DNA of 20,321 bases from Bondarzewia mesenterica (Eukaryota > Basidiomycota > Agaricomycetes > Russulales > Bondarzewiaceae). The notes below the pieces were generated by a model that did no database searches, was not told the origin of the DNA, and saw only the letters and a program-made list of their open reading frames with translations. Position numbers and translations under genes: made by a program. Positions 10,693-20,321 of this stretch are shown in pieces; position 1 is the stretch's first letter, and every line of letters starts with the position of its first letter. Location of the stretch: assembly GCA_004802705.1 (NCBI GenBank), contig SGPL01000408.1:1-20321 (forward strand), written 5' to 3'.

Positions 10693-11874
10693 TTAATATG
10701 TCGAAGGGAAAAGAGAAAGCCTTCCGCCGTCGGTAATATGCACGGTACCATCCACATAAGCTCCTGCCCGACTCGCCAGGAACAAGATTAACCCTGCCAT
10801 GTCCTGCAAATCGCCCGCACGCTGTAATGGGACATCATTTTTGATGTGCTCGTCCGGAATAGTGCCACTCGTCATTTCTTGATGGTACCAAAACAAGTGT
10901 TAATATTCGTTGCTTCTAGCGAGGGACGCTGATGCAGCTCGACTGACCTGAAGGAAATATCCCCGGGCAGATCACATTGCTTCGGATCTTCCATTCCGAC
11001 AGCACATTCGTGAACATTTTCCCAAGGTGTAGTGATGCGACCTTGCTGAGTGTATATGGATAACTGTATGCCCGCTCGTCTCGTCGGAGAGCCGCTACGC
11101 TCGACACCGTGATCACTTGACTTGTCACCTTGTCCCGCCCCATTGCTCCCTGCATATTTCCCTCGTGCAGCAGCTCGAGGAATGCGACTGTGCAATAGTA
11201 TACGCTGGTGATGTTCGTCTCGAACGTCCGCGCGAAGTCCTGTGGTGAAGGGCCATTCCAGAGACGCTCCTGGAGAGCTCGGATATCGCTCCTGTCTTCT
11301 GCAGGTTGGGGTCGCTGGAAACCGGCAACGATTCCAGCGTTGCAGACCAATAGGTTGATATAGCCCGATCTCTCGCGAATTATTGAGACAAGTTCAAGGA
11401 GCGACTCCCGTGATGTTACATCACATTGTACTGGAATCATCCTGCCATTGATCTGTATGGATTAGAGTTTGAGAAGATAGATGAGAATAGAGTTCATACA
11501 GGGCACAAATATAGGTCAAGACGGATGGCTAGTACGTACGCTTCGCTCGTTCACAGCCTGTTCTAGGACGGACATTCGGCGCCCAACGATATAGACTGTC
11601 GCCCCGTTGTGCTCCAGTGCAGTGGCTATCATCAGTCCTATCCCTGCAGTGATAGTTAGTCAAATTCTGATGCTCAGGGAGGAAACCGGGCAGTGCGATG
11701 GGTCTGGGAATGATGAATATGAAAAGAATGCATACCTGTTCCACCGCCGGTAACGACTGCGACCACGCCCTCGACACTGAAAAGACGGGAAGGGTCTGAT
11801 TGAAGGGGCATACGTTCCAGCTGCATGTCGGGATGACTCGCTGGAGGGATTCTGGATAGAAGGTCGACTCTCAT
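10693..11874 (-). CDS. Short-chain dehydrogenase/reductase (classical SDR)
   Basis: NAD(P)-dependent oxidoreductase with a Rossmann fold; substrate unknown. On the minus strand the exons are 11874-11736, 11643-11540, 11452-10948 and 10877-10693, joining in frame to 310 residues. The cofactor motif TGGGTGIG is at residues 42-49, with its second part across intron 1. NAG is at 119-121, the active-site Asn near 161 (ETNITSVYY), Ser198/199 in TVSSVAA, and the catalytic Tyr214-x-x-x-Lys218 in YTLSK. The C-terminus carries CPGIFPSEMT and VDGTVHITDGG, usual for the family. The start is uncertain. ATG at 11811 (MPLQSDPSRLFSVEG) gives the typical short lead before the Rossmann strand. ATG at 11974 with an in-frame 61-nt intron (11955-11895) would add a 5' exon. 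No targeting signal is evident. It is convergent with the dioxygenase. Confidence 0.92.
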
Positions 11875-14500
11875 CAACAGGGGGTAAGGGGGGTCTGTGG
11901 AGACGCGACCTTCGAGACCTTGCTCTTAAATAATAGCAGCAGACCTGAATCTTACCGCGTATAATACCAAGCATCGCCTATGTCAATTTGAATGACATCT
12001 CATCAATGGCGCCGAATCTGCGCCTTTTGACAACACTAGTCCCCTAGCCGCCAAATAAGATCAAACGCGCCCCACAAGACAAGAATTCAACTCACCAGGA
12101 ACAAAATGTCAGACATTTTGGAGCGAAAACTGAGGAATCATGGATACATTTTGAAACATCTGCACCGCCGCCGGGGCCACACAAGCCTCGGATCCCGTTA
12201 AACGCTCATTGGATCTGTATATTTTTCTATCAAATCGGGCTAGTGAGCCGATGACAAGAAATCTGGTATAAATGCAGTAAAGCCGAGGTACCAAGATGTA
12301 GCTGCTATCTCCATGGAAGTCGTTGTTATTCACTCAACCTCCCATGTGTTCAACACGAGCCAATCGCAAAGACGCCCAGCTCAGTTGATTGCTCGCCAAC
12401 GGCAACCAATCGCACGGAAGCGCTGTCAGCCAATGGCACCAGACAATGAGCTTCCGACCAATCATAACAACACTCTATCCATTTTTGCCAAGTTACGAAG
12501 GGTTTTGCTCCGCATTTTGAACGAGGCCGCAAAGTGGAGCACGAAGTTCTCGCTGTCAGAGGAGGCTGACCCCCTTGGACAGTTTTTACACAAACCTATG
12601 CAACCCGACACCGGCGTGCCGGACACCCATGAGGAAATACCCTCGAAGGACTTACAGCGTGCCGTAATGCGAACCCTGTTGACGTAGTCATTATAGCATG
12701 ATATCGTACGCCGACGGGATGGCATCTGTACTCGTACGTACCGGGCAAAGCAAGGTGAACGCGAAAAGACATGGCTCAGATCTGCGCTCCGGCCTCCACT
12801 GGTAGGGAGGATTGGCGCCGTGGTAGGCAAAGTCACGAGACCGACATGGACGCATACGGGTGAACATACATGCAGTGATCTTCACCGCTCGTGATCTTTT
12901 GCAGTTCATTTTGCGGTCCTTACGGATTCACCCCCGACCAAGTGATCATGACGCGCCGAGAAACAGGTGCTGCGGCTCTCAAGACCCATCATGCGACCAA
13001 GTCAGCGCTGAAAATACCTTGAATTCTTCAGCACCTCTACCCACCGTTCGCATTCGTTTCATCTTGACTGGGGTTCCTGTTACCAGCAATCCACGGCGAC
13101 GACTAGAGGTGCGCGACTTACCGAGAAGGTTTCATGCTGCCTGACTCGTTACGAGACGACAGGATCAGCACAAACGAAGAAAGAAGGCGACTCAAGCCGC
13201 GGAGAACACAGCGCTGTCAATGCTGGGAATTGCCACAAGGTAGAAACACTAGTACAGTAGCCATGGTTGCTGTGTTCGTGGATTGTGTGCTTCCGCTTCG
13301 CGATGAGCAACGTTCGGACAGAGACGTCGAAGATAGTCAGTTCTGCCCAAGCACAGGGAGAGGTGGACGAGAAGCGTGCAAAATTTGTCCGCAGGAATAT
13401 CGGATGACATATGCTTGCACTTTGTTGCACAAGCGAGGGCGGGATTTGTTCGGGCGCCTCGAGGTTCGAGGGAGGCGGTGGGCATGGCCAACATCAGAAG
13501 GGATGTCACTGATGTACAAGCAGTACTTCCCGAGCTTCCGAGGAAATGTGAAAATCAAGTTCGAAGCACGGCTTGGAAAAAGAAACACTTCTATCAAGGG
13601 GCGCATGGAAAAAAACCCTATTTACGGACTCCCGGCCCATGAATAGAAACAATTGACGATGTCGCTCACCCAACCGCCACAAAGACGCACACGATACCTT
13701 GGTTTTCTAATGAGCATGAGAGGCTCCAAATTTATCATAAAAATTATTGTCTGCCTAGGCTGATCACAGCCCGACAGCTATTTGAGTCTTGGTGAAACAC
13801 TAGGGCGAGCCATCATGATCTATACCGGCAGGCAAGCAAGACCTGAGATCAATCTCAAGGCCCTCCTAAAAACGAATGTGACGCATACGACCGGGAACAC
13901 TATTTGAGCACGCACCGTATGACCAAGGTCTTTTTCCGCGCCACGAGAAGGACAACTGTGTGCAAGGACAACAATTAAAGTTTTCATGTGCGCAAAGCCC
14001 CGCCGTCCGGTGAATTGGTCCTTGCTCCATCGTGGGTTTTGTTAAATTATTGATCTTGGCAGTGAGTCGAAGAGACGGACACTGTACGCGGTCCGACCTC
14101 GGAACTCCGGACATCCTGAGTAAAAAAAGCGAAGTCAGTGCTTACTTCAGGGGCAAAGAGAAGATTGAGTCACAGCCGAACCTGAACAATACGCGGAGGC
14201 TTCTCATCAATTATCCAGTACAGTATTACTCTTGCACCAGAAATTAGAGCGGCTGAACAGAATGGAGGACCGGCCCGGACTTGAAGGTAACCGCCCAAGA
14301 CGGGACTTACTGAGCGCAGTTGCCCCCCCGCGGCAGTCAGCAACAAGTACAACACGTACGCCTTGGTCCTGGCCGTGGATGCTTCCAACCCCCGCACTCA
14401 GTCGACTCGACTCGTTTTCCGACCATACACAGCAGTAACCCAAATATCACATTCCGAAAAACCTATTTGACAAAAAAGACAGGAGGGGGAGATAAAAGGC
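11875..14500. other. Long stretch without recognisable genes
   Basis: About 2.6 kb between the start of the dehydrogenase and the 3' end of the first GH16 gene. Open frames exist (the longest, on the + strand, is about 170 codons from 13134), but none has family resemblance, a signal peptide or splice sites that extend it. They overlap frames of similar size on the other strand, as non-coding DNA does. I see no terminal repeats, transposase or reverse-transcriptase motifs, and no tRNA. The part next to the dehydrogenase contains a CCAAT cluster. Confidence 0.55.
12360..12462 (+). promoter_or_regulatory. Cluster of four CCAAT boxes
   Basis: CCAAT occurs at 12360, 12406, 12430 and 12458, all on the + strand, and once on the minus strand as ATTGG at 12208-12212. 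Two copies share the longer core ccaatcgca. CCAAT is the binding site of the fungal Hap2/3/5 complex. The cluster lies roughly 500 bp upstream of the dehydrogenase start, and no gene is evident on its other side. Confidence 0.4.
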
Positions 14501-16216
14501 CTACAGCAATGCCATTAGCAAAGAGGCAGTCCCGCCCAACAGCATGACAGCCACCGTGGTCATGGGACTCGCAAGCAAATCTGCCGCCGACGTAGAGCCA
14601 CCAGATGCAGATCCACTGGACGAAGAGGCAGCGCCGCGCGCAGACGAAGTGGCACTCGGCGACGATGCCCTGCTGGAAGATGCCCCGCTGAAAGATGAAC
14701 CGCTGGAAGATGAACCGCTGCCCGAAGACGACGCGCCGTACATCCGAACATATTGGACTTCAAAGTACGCGTTGTCGTAGTTGGAGGGCGAGCCGAGCAC
14801 CCAATCATTGTAGCATACTCCTGGGCATGTCTCCGCGAAAATAGTACCGTTCGGACCGTTGCCTGATGATTTAATGTGAGTTATCTTAACTAGACGAAAG
14901 AGGACAGGAGACGGCGAGCATACCAAAGACTATGATGCGGACGGCAGGTTCAATAACGGACAATGGGATGAAAGGACATCAGTTGCACGGCACGCTAGTA
15001 GGTTGGTGCACAAATGCGGACGCACCTCCGCACAGGGTGATTTGGAAAATGAGTTGCTGAGGCGCGAAGAACTTGGCGAATGAACATGTCGTTGCGGGGT
15101 AATTCGCGACGGGGTGCCGAGTTTGGACGTATCGACGGAGCTCACGTTGCCTTGAAGGGACTGGGGAACATCGGAGCGCTAGATCGAGGACAGGATGAGT
15201 TTTGATAGACACTCTACTTGACAGGACATACCGAAAAGAACCAGATCCTATCAACGTTCAAATTCAGACATCATAAATAGGAAAGAATGATTCTAAATAA
15301 AATGACATACGAGATGGCAGACTGAGCAAACTCGGTGACGAACACCCCTCCGCCTGCAGAAGCGAAGCCGGCGCCGTAGGATTTCAGGCTAGGGTTGGTG
15401 ACGACACAACCTTGATTGCCATTGGTCAGATAGGAGCAGTCGGTCGAATTTTGGAGCGTGCTGGTTTGTACTGGATTGGTCACAGTGCATCCCTGCGTTC
15501 TCATAAACGTCAGCCATCCTCGAGCAGCATACGAGGGCGAACGGTGGATATACAGGATCGGTGTGCAGGGCAAACTGGTTCCGAGTCACTTGGTTGACAC
15601 CTTCAAAGGTATCGATCTCGCCTCCAGTCGGCCAGTTCAGTGCTTGAGACCAGAACGAGGGCCACACCGAGCACTATCGCAGATCGGAGTAAGCGCCAGC
15701 GTTCCCTATCAGAGAGATGACTTCCTACACCGTAAGGCACATGCAACATGTCCGCCACCCAAACGTTGCCCACGCCGTAAGTGTTATTGGAAGCGATACG
15801 GATCGTGTTACGCTTGTCGTTCCACGGCACTACAGTCTTGTTGTCGACCTTCATGATGGCATTGCCAGCACCATTGACGTAAGCGAGTTGTTGTTCCTTT
15901 GCCTGTTCGGCGGTCAGGAAACTGCACACCGCCCGACAAGCAACTAACTGTCAGTGGCGTCACCAGATATCAGAGGCAAGAAAAACTGACACGGCATCGC
16001 CGCTGTTCAGATCATCAGCTGCAGTAGTGATGCAAGATCAGCCCTGTTTACCGAGAGCTTTGATCCTTGACTGTACGCACGTTTCCCGTAGAAACTCCAA
16101 TCATCGAAAAAAGTTGGGCCGGCATATTCCTTGACGAGGTTATACGACGCGCTCGCACGAACGACGGCAGGTAGGGCAAGGACCAAGGCACAAATTGGGT
16201 TTGAAATTAAAAGCAT
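14501..16216 (-). CDS. GH16 endo-beta-glucanase, Lam16A-like, GPI-anchored (copy A, one-base frameshift)
   Basis: Secreted family 16 glycoside hydrolase, likely cutting beta-1,3(4)-glucans at the cell surface. Nine minus-strand exons: 16216-16081, 16018-15991, 15921-15729, 15673-15554, 15492-15311, 15247-15232, 15178-15026, 14929-14924 and 14862-14501. A signal peptide ends near residue 22 (VVRAS). The catalytic motif GGEIDTFEG puts the nucleophile and acid/base at Glu138 and Glu143, with Asp140 between. The fold continues through YGAGFASAGGGVF, IWFFS and ITLCG. After CYNDW and YFEVQYVRMYG comes a Ser/Gly/Ala-rich linker of about 50 residues and a hydrophobic tail typical of GPI attachment. 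Exon 7 lacks one C in the run at 15111-15114: it is 153 nt, against 154 in the paralogue at 18048-19769. With it the protein is 398 residues. Exon 8 is a 6-nt micro-exon. Confidence 0.95.
14672..14716 (-). repeat. Three 15-bp tandem repeats in the Ser-rich linker of GH16 copy A
   Basis: Units at 14672-14686, 14687-14701 and 14702-14716 are gctggaagatgcccc and two close variants. On the coding strand they encode G-S/A-S-S/F-S pentapeptides in the spacer between the catalytic domain and the GPI tail. The paralogue has no such block, so the linker probably grew by slippage. Confidence 0.75.
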
Positions 16217-16366
16217 CTTCGATCAGGGAGTATCAGGATCGGAGTAAGTAAAGACAGTATCTGAAAGACAGAATTGATGACGAAGGGCAACCTGCGGTCG
16301 TCCACAAGTTCGCGAGTGAGGATGATGCTTGTTTAAAAGATGTTCACGCGCCGCGAATTGAGCGCC

Positions 16367-16376
16367 CTTATATAAG
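16367..16376 (-). promoter_or_regulatory. TATA box of GH16 copy A
   Basis: The palindromic cttatataag gives TATATAAG on the minus strand about 150 bp upstream of the ATG at 16216, a normal position for a fungal gene with a leader of about 100-120 nt. Confidence 0.55.
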
Positions 16377-17226
16377 TTAGAACCAAACACAAGGGCCTCT
16401 GTGACTCGGAGATTCTAAGTACCCAAATACTCAATCCTTGACTCGGTTCATATTGTAGTGTGGGAAGTGCGAGGAACCAGGGCAAAGAGCATGCGTCTGG
16501 GCGCACTTGCTGTGTCAAATGCTTCACACTCATCACGAAATGTGAGCGCTCGTCTCGAGCACAGATGCTTTCAAATACAAAGGCTTTCCCGCAAAAAGGA
16601 CGCGACTGTAAAAATTATCGAGGCTCGAGTACCCGATCACAAGCAGAAAGAAAAACTCACAGGTCTGCCCGTACCGAGACCATGATCGGGCAACCAGGCA
16701 CTGACTATGATACCCCAACCGGCACAGAACGGCATCTATCCACGGTGCAAGTATGCACACAACTCCACGGTCAGAGGCGTTATTCGAGTCAACAAAAGAA
16801 TCTCCTTAGGAACTTGTATCAGAACCCAACGAGGACACAGCAAGGCGCTGGATCAAAGAACGTGGTATCCTTCCACTGATCCACCAGCACCAACATAATC
16901 AGTCCGATCATATCACGCATCAGCACGAGTTACCGACACCGAGATGCGTATGCATGTACTTACANCATCAACGCATACATCCATTAATGCAATATGGATC
17001 TGCATATTTGAGCACTCAAAGCGAGGATATTGGAGGAGGACTCGAAGGGGGAAACATGCGTATCACTTTCCCGGCCTTGCCGCGATCAAAGAACANGTTC
17101 GCCCGTGCACTCGCGGCTTGCAGTTGGCGCTCTTGGAAGCAAGTTAGAGTTAACGTTCGCGCGCCCACGAATCGCTCAGTCAGACAAGCGCCTCGTAGAG
17201 AGGCCGATGACTAGCGATGACTACGT

Positions 17227-17351
17227 GTCGGCCAACTGATTCTCCGTTGCGACCTCCACAGAAGACGTTCTGTGTTTCTGTGTGGTAACACAGAATGACT
17301 ATCTTCTGTGTTAGGTCAGCAACGGAGACTACTGTGTGGTGAGGCGCCGAC
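17227..17351. repeat. Fold-back inverted repeat
   Basis: The arm tctccgttgcgacct (17241-17255) pairs with aggtcagcaacggaga (17313-17328), with a single bulged base. Further out, gtcggc (17227-17232) pairs with gccgac (17346-17351). Inside, cacagaag pairs with cttctgtg. The apex holds two smaller perfect hairpins: cacagaa/ttctgtg around gacg, and ttctgtgt/acacagaa around ggta. No open frame explains it. It could be a miniature fold-back element remnant or a structured RNA, and no target-site duplication is obvious. Confidence 0.6.
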
Positions 17352-17636
17352 CTAGCAGAGACTGATTGACCGAGCNCGGGTGACGGAGGCCAGCTGCGCG
17401 GAAACAAGAGGGAAATGGATGCGTACGGCTCGGACTGCAAGCTTCAAGNTTGAACCGGCACGCCAGTNNCTGAGNCAAAACAGTGCCCACACGTCGCAGC
17501 AACAACACATGCAGGGAAGGGAGGAGATGGCAGTCGGTGGAGCAAAGNCAAGGTAGCAAGNAAACTACATNAATTACTTANACTTCCATTGAAAGGAAAG
17601 ACTGCTGCGGACGCTCGCGGACGCCGAAAGCTGCGN

Positions 17637-17850
17637 CTGTTGTGTCGCANNTGATNGNATTNTNANNNNANNTNAAGGNNNCAANTTACNNGNNNTCNNN
17701 TNANTNGAANTCANTNTGNANTNGNNTNANNAGTANTAGCNGCTACTTTCNCTCTTNNTGATCAGACAGAGNTTCCGAGCGTCTCNTAAGTGCNNNNAAA
17801 ANGANAANGGTNGATANNNNTGANNTCNNNGAAATNNNCNANAGGTCCNN
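17637..17850. other. Low-quality sequence patch
   Basis: This stretch is densely interrupted by N, at places most bases, and cannot be interpreted. Scattered Ns continue to the right end of the window. It is probably the poorly covered end of reads or a contig join. Confidence 0.9.
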
Positions 17851-18047
17851 AGGCCTGAGCGGTAAGTCAAGGTAAGTAGTATATACGCGATCCGCANTTG
17901 GATCCTAAGCACTGGTCTGAGTATGTGTCCCCNTTTCGCGNTAANTTACNAGCTNAATCCTGCAAGACCGATCTAGATGATCNTCATTCCACACCATCTC
18001 CTAAGCTGCTGAAGGCCAGGCCGCANAGTCNACCACNATGCATACCT

Positions 18048-19769
18048 CTACAAGAGCAACGACTGGAGCACATACCCAACGACCGCCAGCGCCCCAGCAC
18101 CGAAGGCCGTAGACGTGAGCGCGCGNGCGGGAGTGNCACCGCTAGCAATGGTGGACGAGGTGGAGTTACCGTACACGCGCACGGACTGGACTTCGAAGTA
18201 NGCGTTGTCGTAGTTGGACGGAGAACCGATCACGTAGTCGTTGTAGCACGTCCCCGTGCAGGTTTGTGCGAACACGGTCGCCGATCCGGCTGCAAGGACG
18301 GAGAGAAAAAAATGAAGGTAAATNGAAGNGCATCGGAATATCATATCATCAGTGCTTAGCGTTCAGGGTGGGGGGAGGCACGTACCGAAGTCTGAAGTTT
18401 TCGAGGAGGAATGGAAGGAGGAGGGGTGGGAGATGAGATGACGATTTGGTCAGTCANTTCTATTGATGGACTNTCGAAGCTGCGGTGATTAGTGACGCAC
18501 CTCCGCAGAGCGTAATGTCGAAAATGAGATGTTGGGCCGCGAAGAACGTGTCAATTGTGCAGCTGGTGGACGGNTAATTCGCNACGGGAGTGCCNAGCGT
18601 GGAAGTGTCCACTGANCTAGTGTTGCTCGACAGCGAACTGGGTACGGCAGAACGCTANACAAGAGTCGATCAACGTGAGATCAGGCCAGAATATTTATAG
18701 ACGTCAAACGAGACCGACCGAGAAGAACCAGATCCTGTTCAATAATTAGATCAAACCAAGCCGAGGGTCAATGAACGGGGGAACATACGAGATACCCGAC
18801 TCGGCGAACTCAGTGACGAACACTCCTCCTCCAGCAGANGCGAATCCGGCGCCATAGGACGCGGTNCTGGGNTTCGTGANGACACATCCTTCGTTGCTAT
18901 TGGATTGGAANGAACAGTCNGTCGAGTTCTGAAGCGTGCTAGTTTGGTTCGGGTTCGTCACNGTGCATCCCTGAGTTGGCCAACTTTAGTNNTGCCTTCG
19001 CANGAAGGGAAGACGAGTCGGCGAGTAGCGACTCACAGGGTTCGTGTGCAGGGCGAACTGATTATGGGTGACTTGGTTCACACCCTCGAAGGTATCGATT
19101 TCTCCTCCGTTGGGCCAGGCCGGTGCTTGTGACCACCATGCGGGCCACACCGAGCACTACGACATTGTCAAGGGTGTGTGATTAAGGAAGCTAAAACAGA
19201 CCAAGGGGGGAAAGCACTCACTCCGTAGGGCACATGGAGCATGTCCGCGACCCAGACGCTGCCTACNCCGTACGAAGCCTTGGANGAGATACGGATCGTG
19301 TTGCGCTTGTCGTTGAANGCCACAGTCGTGGTATTATCGACCTTCATGATGGCATTGCCCGCAGAGTTCACGAAGGCAAGNTTATCCGACTTTGCAGCAG
19401 CCGCNGACAAGAAACTGAAAAAAAAAAGAGGAGACAAGAAAAAAAAGAAGGAAAAAAAANCCGCACGATAGGCGACAAACGCCGTCAGATCACAGACACA
19501 TCCAGGCGGTGCAAACAAAGCCAAGAAATACACGAAGACGTACATGGCATCGCCGTTGGTCAGATTATCAACTGTGCGATAAAAAGTCCACGGTCAGCGG
19601 CGCTCGCACGTTAAATCCTTTCCATGTAAGACTCACAATTGCCATAAAAGTCCCAATCGTCGAAGAAACTCGTGCCCGAATACTCTTTCACCATACCGTA
19701 AGTTGCACTTGCGCGCACGACGGCAGGCAGAGCGAGCGCNAAAGCGCAGAGTGTCCTCGANTAGACCAT
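18048..19769 (-). CDS. GH16 endo-beta-glucanase, Lam16A-like (copy B)
   Basis: Paralogue of the GH16 gene at 14501-16216, with the same predicted role. Minus-strand exons: 19769-19637, 19571-19544, 19414-19222, 19156-19037, 18970-18789, 18734-18719, 18654-18501, 18391-18386 and 18289-18048. Internal exon lengths (28, 193, 120, 182, 16, 154, 6) equal those of copy A, apart from the one base missing there. The protein is 357 residues. A signal peptide ends near VVRAS, and the catalytic motif GGEIDTFEG places Glu137, Asp139 and Glu142. The 6-nt exon supplies most of D-F in LCGDFAG, which matches the CGDWAG stretch of Lam16A. After [11 protein letters not shown] the linker is short and Ser/Thr-containing, followed by a hydrophobic tail ([17 protein letters not shown]) that could direct GPI anchoring. 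Several codons contain N. Codon 3 reads TAN, taken as Tyr because the frame is otherwise intact, but a stop there cannot be excluded. Confidence 0.94.
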
Positions 19770-20321
19770 TGCGAAAGCGAAGGAGCGTCGNANAAAGGTG
19801 GAAGAAGAACAAGAAAAGACGTGTGTCCGGATCTCTATCTATCTACGCTGAATAGGATGTGGGGGNACCCGGCGGGGGATGGTATATGAAGGATGTTGGT
19901 GCAGCAAGGCAANGGAGGNACTGCTAGTGCGATAAATGATCCTATACAGGCTGNAANNACTGAAGCCTTCCGCAGCAAAAATAGACCGNGCCTCTCCAAG
20001 AAGGCGTGTATGAACTTCGTTTATCCTCGCGCGCGCAGCAGCAATTCTATGNTCGGGCCCNGGCGATCGCACTCAANNTAGGACAGATGNANGAATACAA
20101 GCTCTCCTTATAACCAGACAAGGAGGGTGCGAGGGAAATAGAGGGGGGAANNTGAACGTTACAGTNGAGTNACGGACTGATGGTTTTGTTCTATATATAC
20201 CTTCGTCATTNTNGGTGGCGACGAGGTGGAGCAAATCATCGTGGGGNTGNCTGACNGACTGACANCTNNNATGNNNNANGCGTCACACAGCCCTCGGACT
20301 CNNATACGNACTNCATACNCT
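19770..20321. other. Upstream flank of GH16 copy B
   Basis: No gene is recognised, and many Ns limit reading. It should hold the promoter of the GH16 gene starting at 19769. TATA-like sequences on the minus strand occur near 19883-19888 and 20106-20112, but neither is decisive. Confidence 0.5.

Larger units (their letters stand above)
16217..18047. other. Spacer between the tandem GH16 genes
   Basis: No gene is supported. The left end is the promoter of GH16 copy A, with a TATA box. The right end is the 3' flank of copy B. In between lie a fold-back inverted repeat (17227-17351) and a low-quality patch full of Ns (17637-17850). Open frames here are short, and several run through Ns. Confidence 0.55.

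Noticed and set aside
8611..11874. A secondary-metabolite cluster from the dioxygenase and dehydrogenase
   Set aside because: They are convergent, and there is no core synthase, terpene cyclase, transporter or cluster regulator in the window.
12313..12687. Open frame of 124 codons on the + strand
   Set aside because: It runs through the CCAAT cluster, resembles no protein I recognise, and has equally long frames opposite.
13134..13646. Open frame of 170 codons on the + strand
   Set aside because: Basic, low-complexity composition, no family resemblance, no signal or splice extension, and overlapped by several open frames on the other strand.
11975..14500. Transposon remnant in the gene-poor stretch
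   Set aside because: No terminal repeats, target duplications, or reverse transcriptase, integrase or transposase motifs could be seen.
16533..16900. Possible small exons on either strand in the GH16 spacer
   Set aside because: Isolated donor-like sites without a matching downstream exon or any recognisable protein sequence.

Overview
The window reads as draft genomic DNA from a wood-decay basidiomycete, probably a white-rot agaricomycete of Polyporales type. Genes are split by many short introns (mostly 50-130 nt), spacing is compact, and there is a class II manganese peroxidase next to secreted and GPI-anchored wall proteins. The species cannot be named from sequence alone. Quality falls towards the right end, with Ns from about position 16965 and a nearly unreadable patch at 17637-17850.

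Layout, left to right. (1) FZO1, the mitochondrial outer-membrane fusion GTPase (859-3497, +), which needs one extra base near 3012 to read through. (2) A CT-rich stretch and a speculative three-exon small gene (3818-4135, +). (3) A complete 11-exon short manganese peroxidase (4414-6065, +) with a metal-response-like motif upstream. (4) A secreted cysteine-containing protein made of two near-identical units, each with the same exon pattern (7021-8098, +). (5) A 2-oxoglutarate/Fe(II) dioxygenase (8611-10397, +) with one extra T in a homopolymer. (6) A convergent short-chain dehydrogenase/reductase (10693-11874, -). (7) About 2.6 kb without a recognisable gene, including a cluster of CCAAT boxes. 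(8) Two tandem GH16 beta-glucanase paralogues with C-terminal GPI-type tails (14501-16216 and 18048-19769, both -), separated by a spacer holding a fold-back structure.

The genes do not form an obvious single pathway. The peroxidase attacks lignin through Mn3+. The GH16 pair probably acts on beta-glucans at the cell surface. The dioxygenase and dehydrogenase are generic tailoring oxidoreductases whose substrates cannot be read from sequence. FZO1 is housekeeping.

The most interesting signals are fine-scale. The secreted two-unit protein has dibasic (Kex2-like) sites before each unit, and its first unit uses two GC-AG introns where the second uses GT-AG. Both GH16 paralogues keep a 6-nt micro-exon. 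A 7-nt micro-exon in the dioxygenase splits the iron-binding Asp codon. Three genes each carry a single-base indel in or beside a homopolymer, which looks more like consensus error than gene decay. I found no convincing novel multi-gene system.
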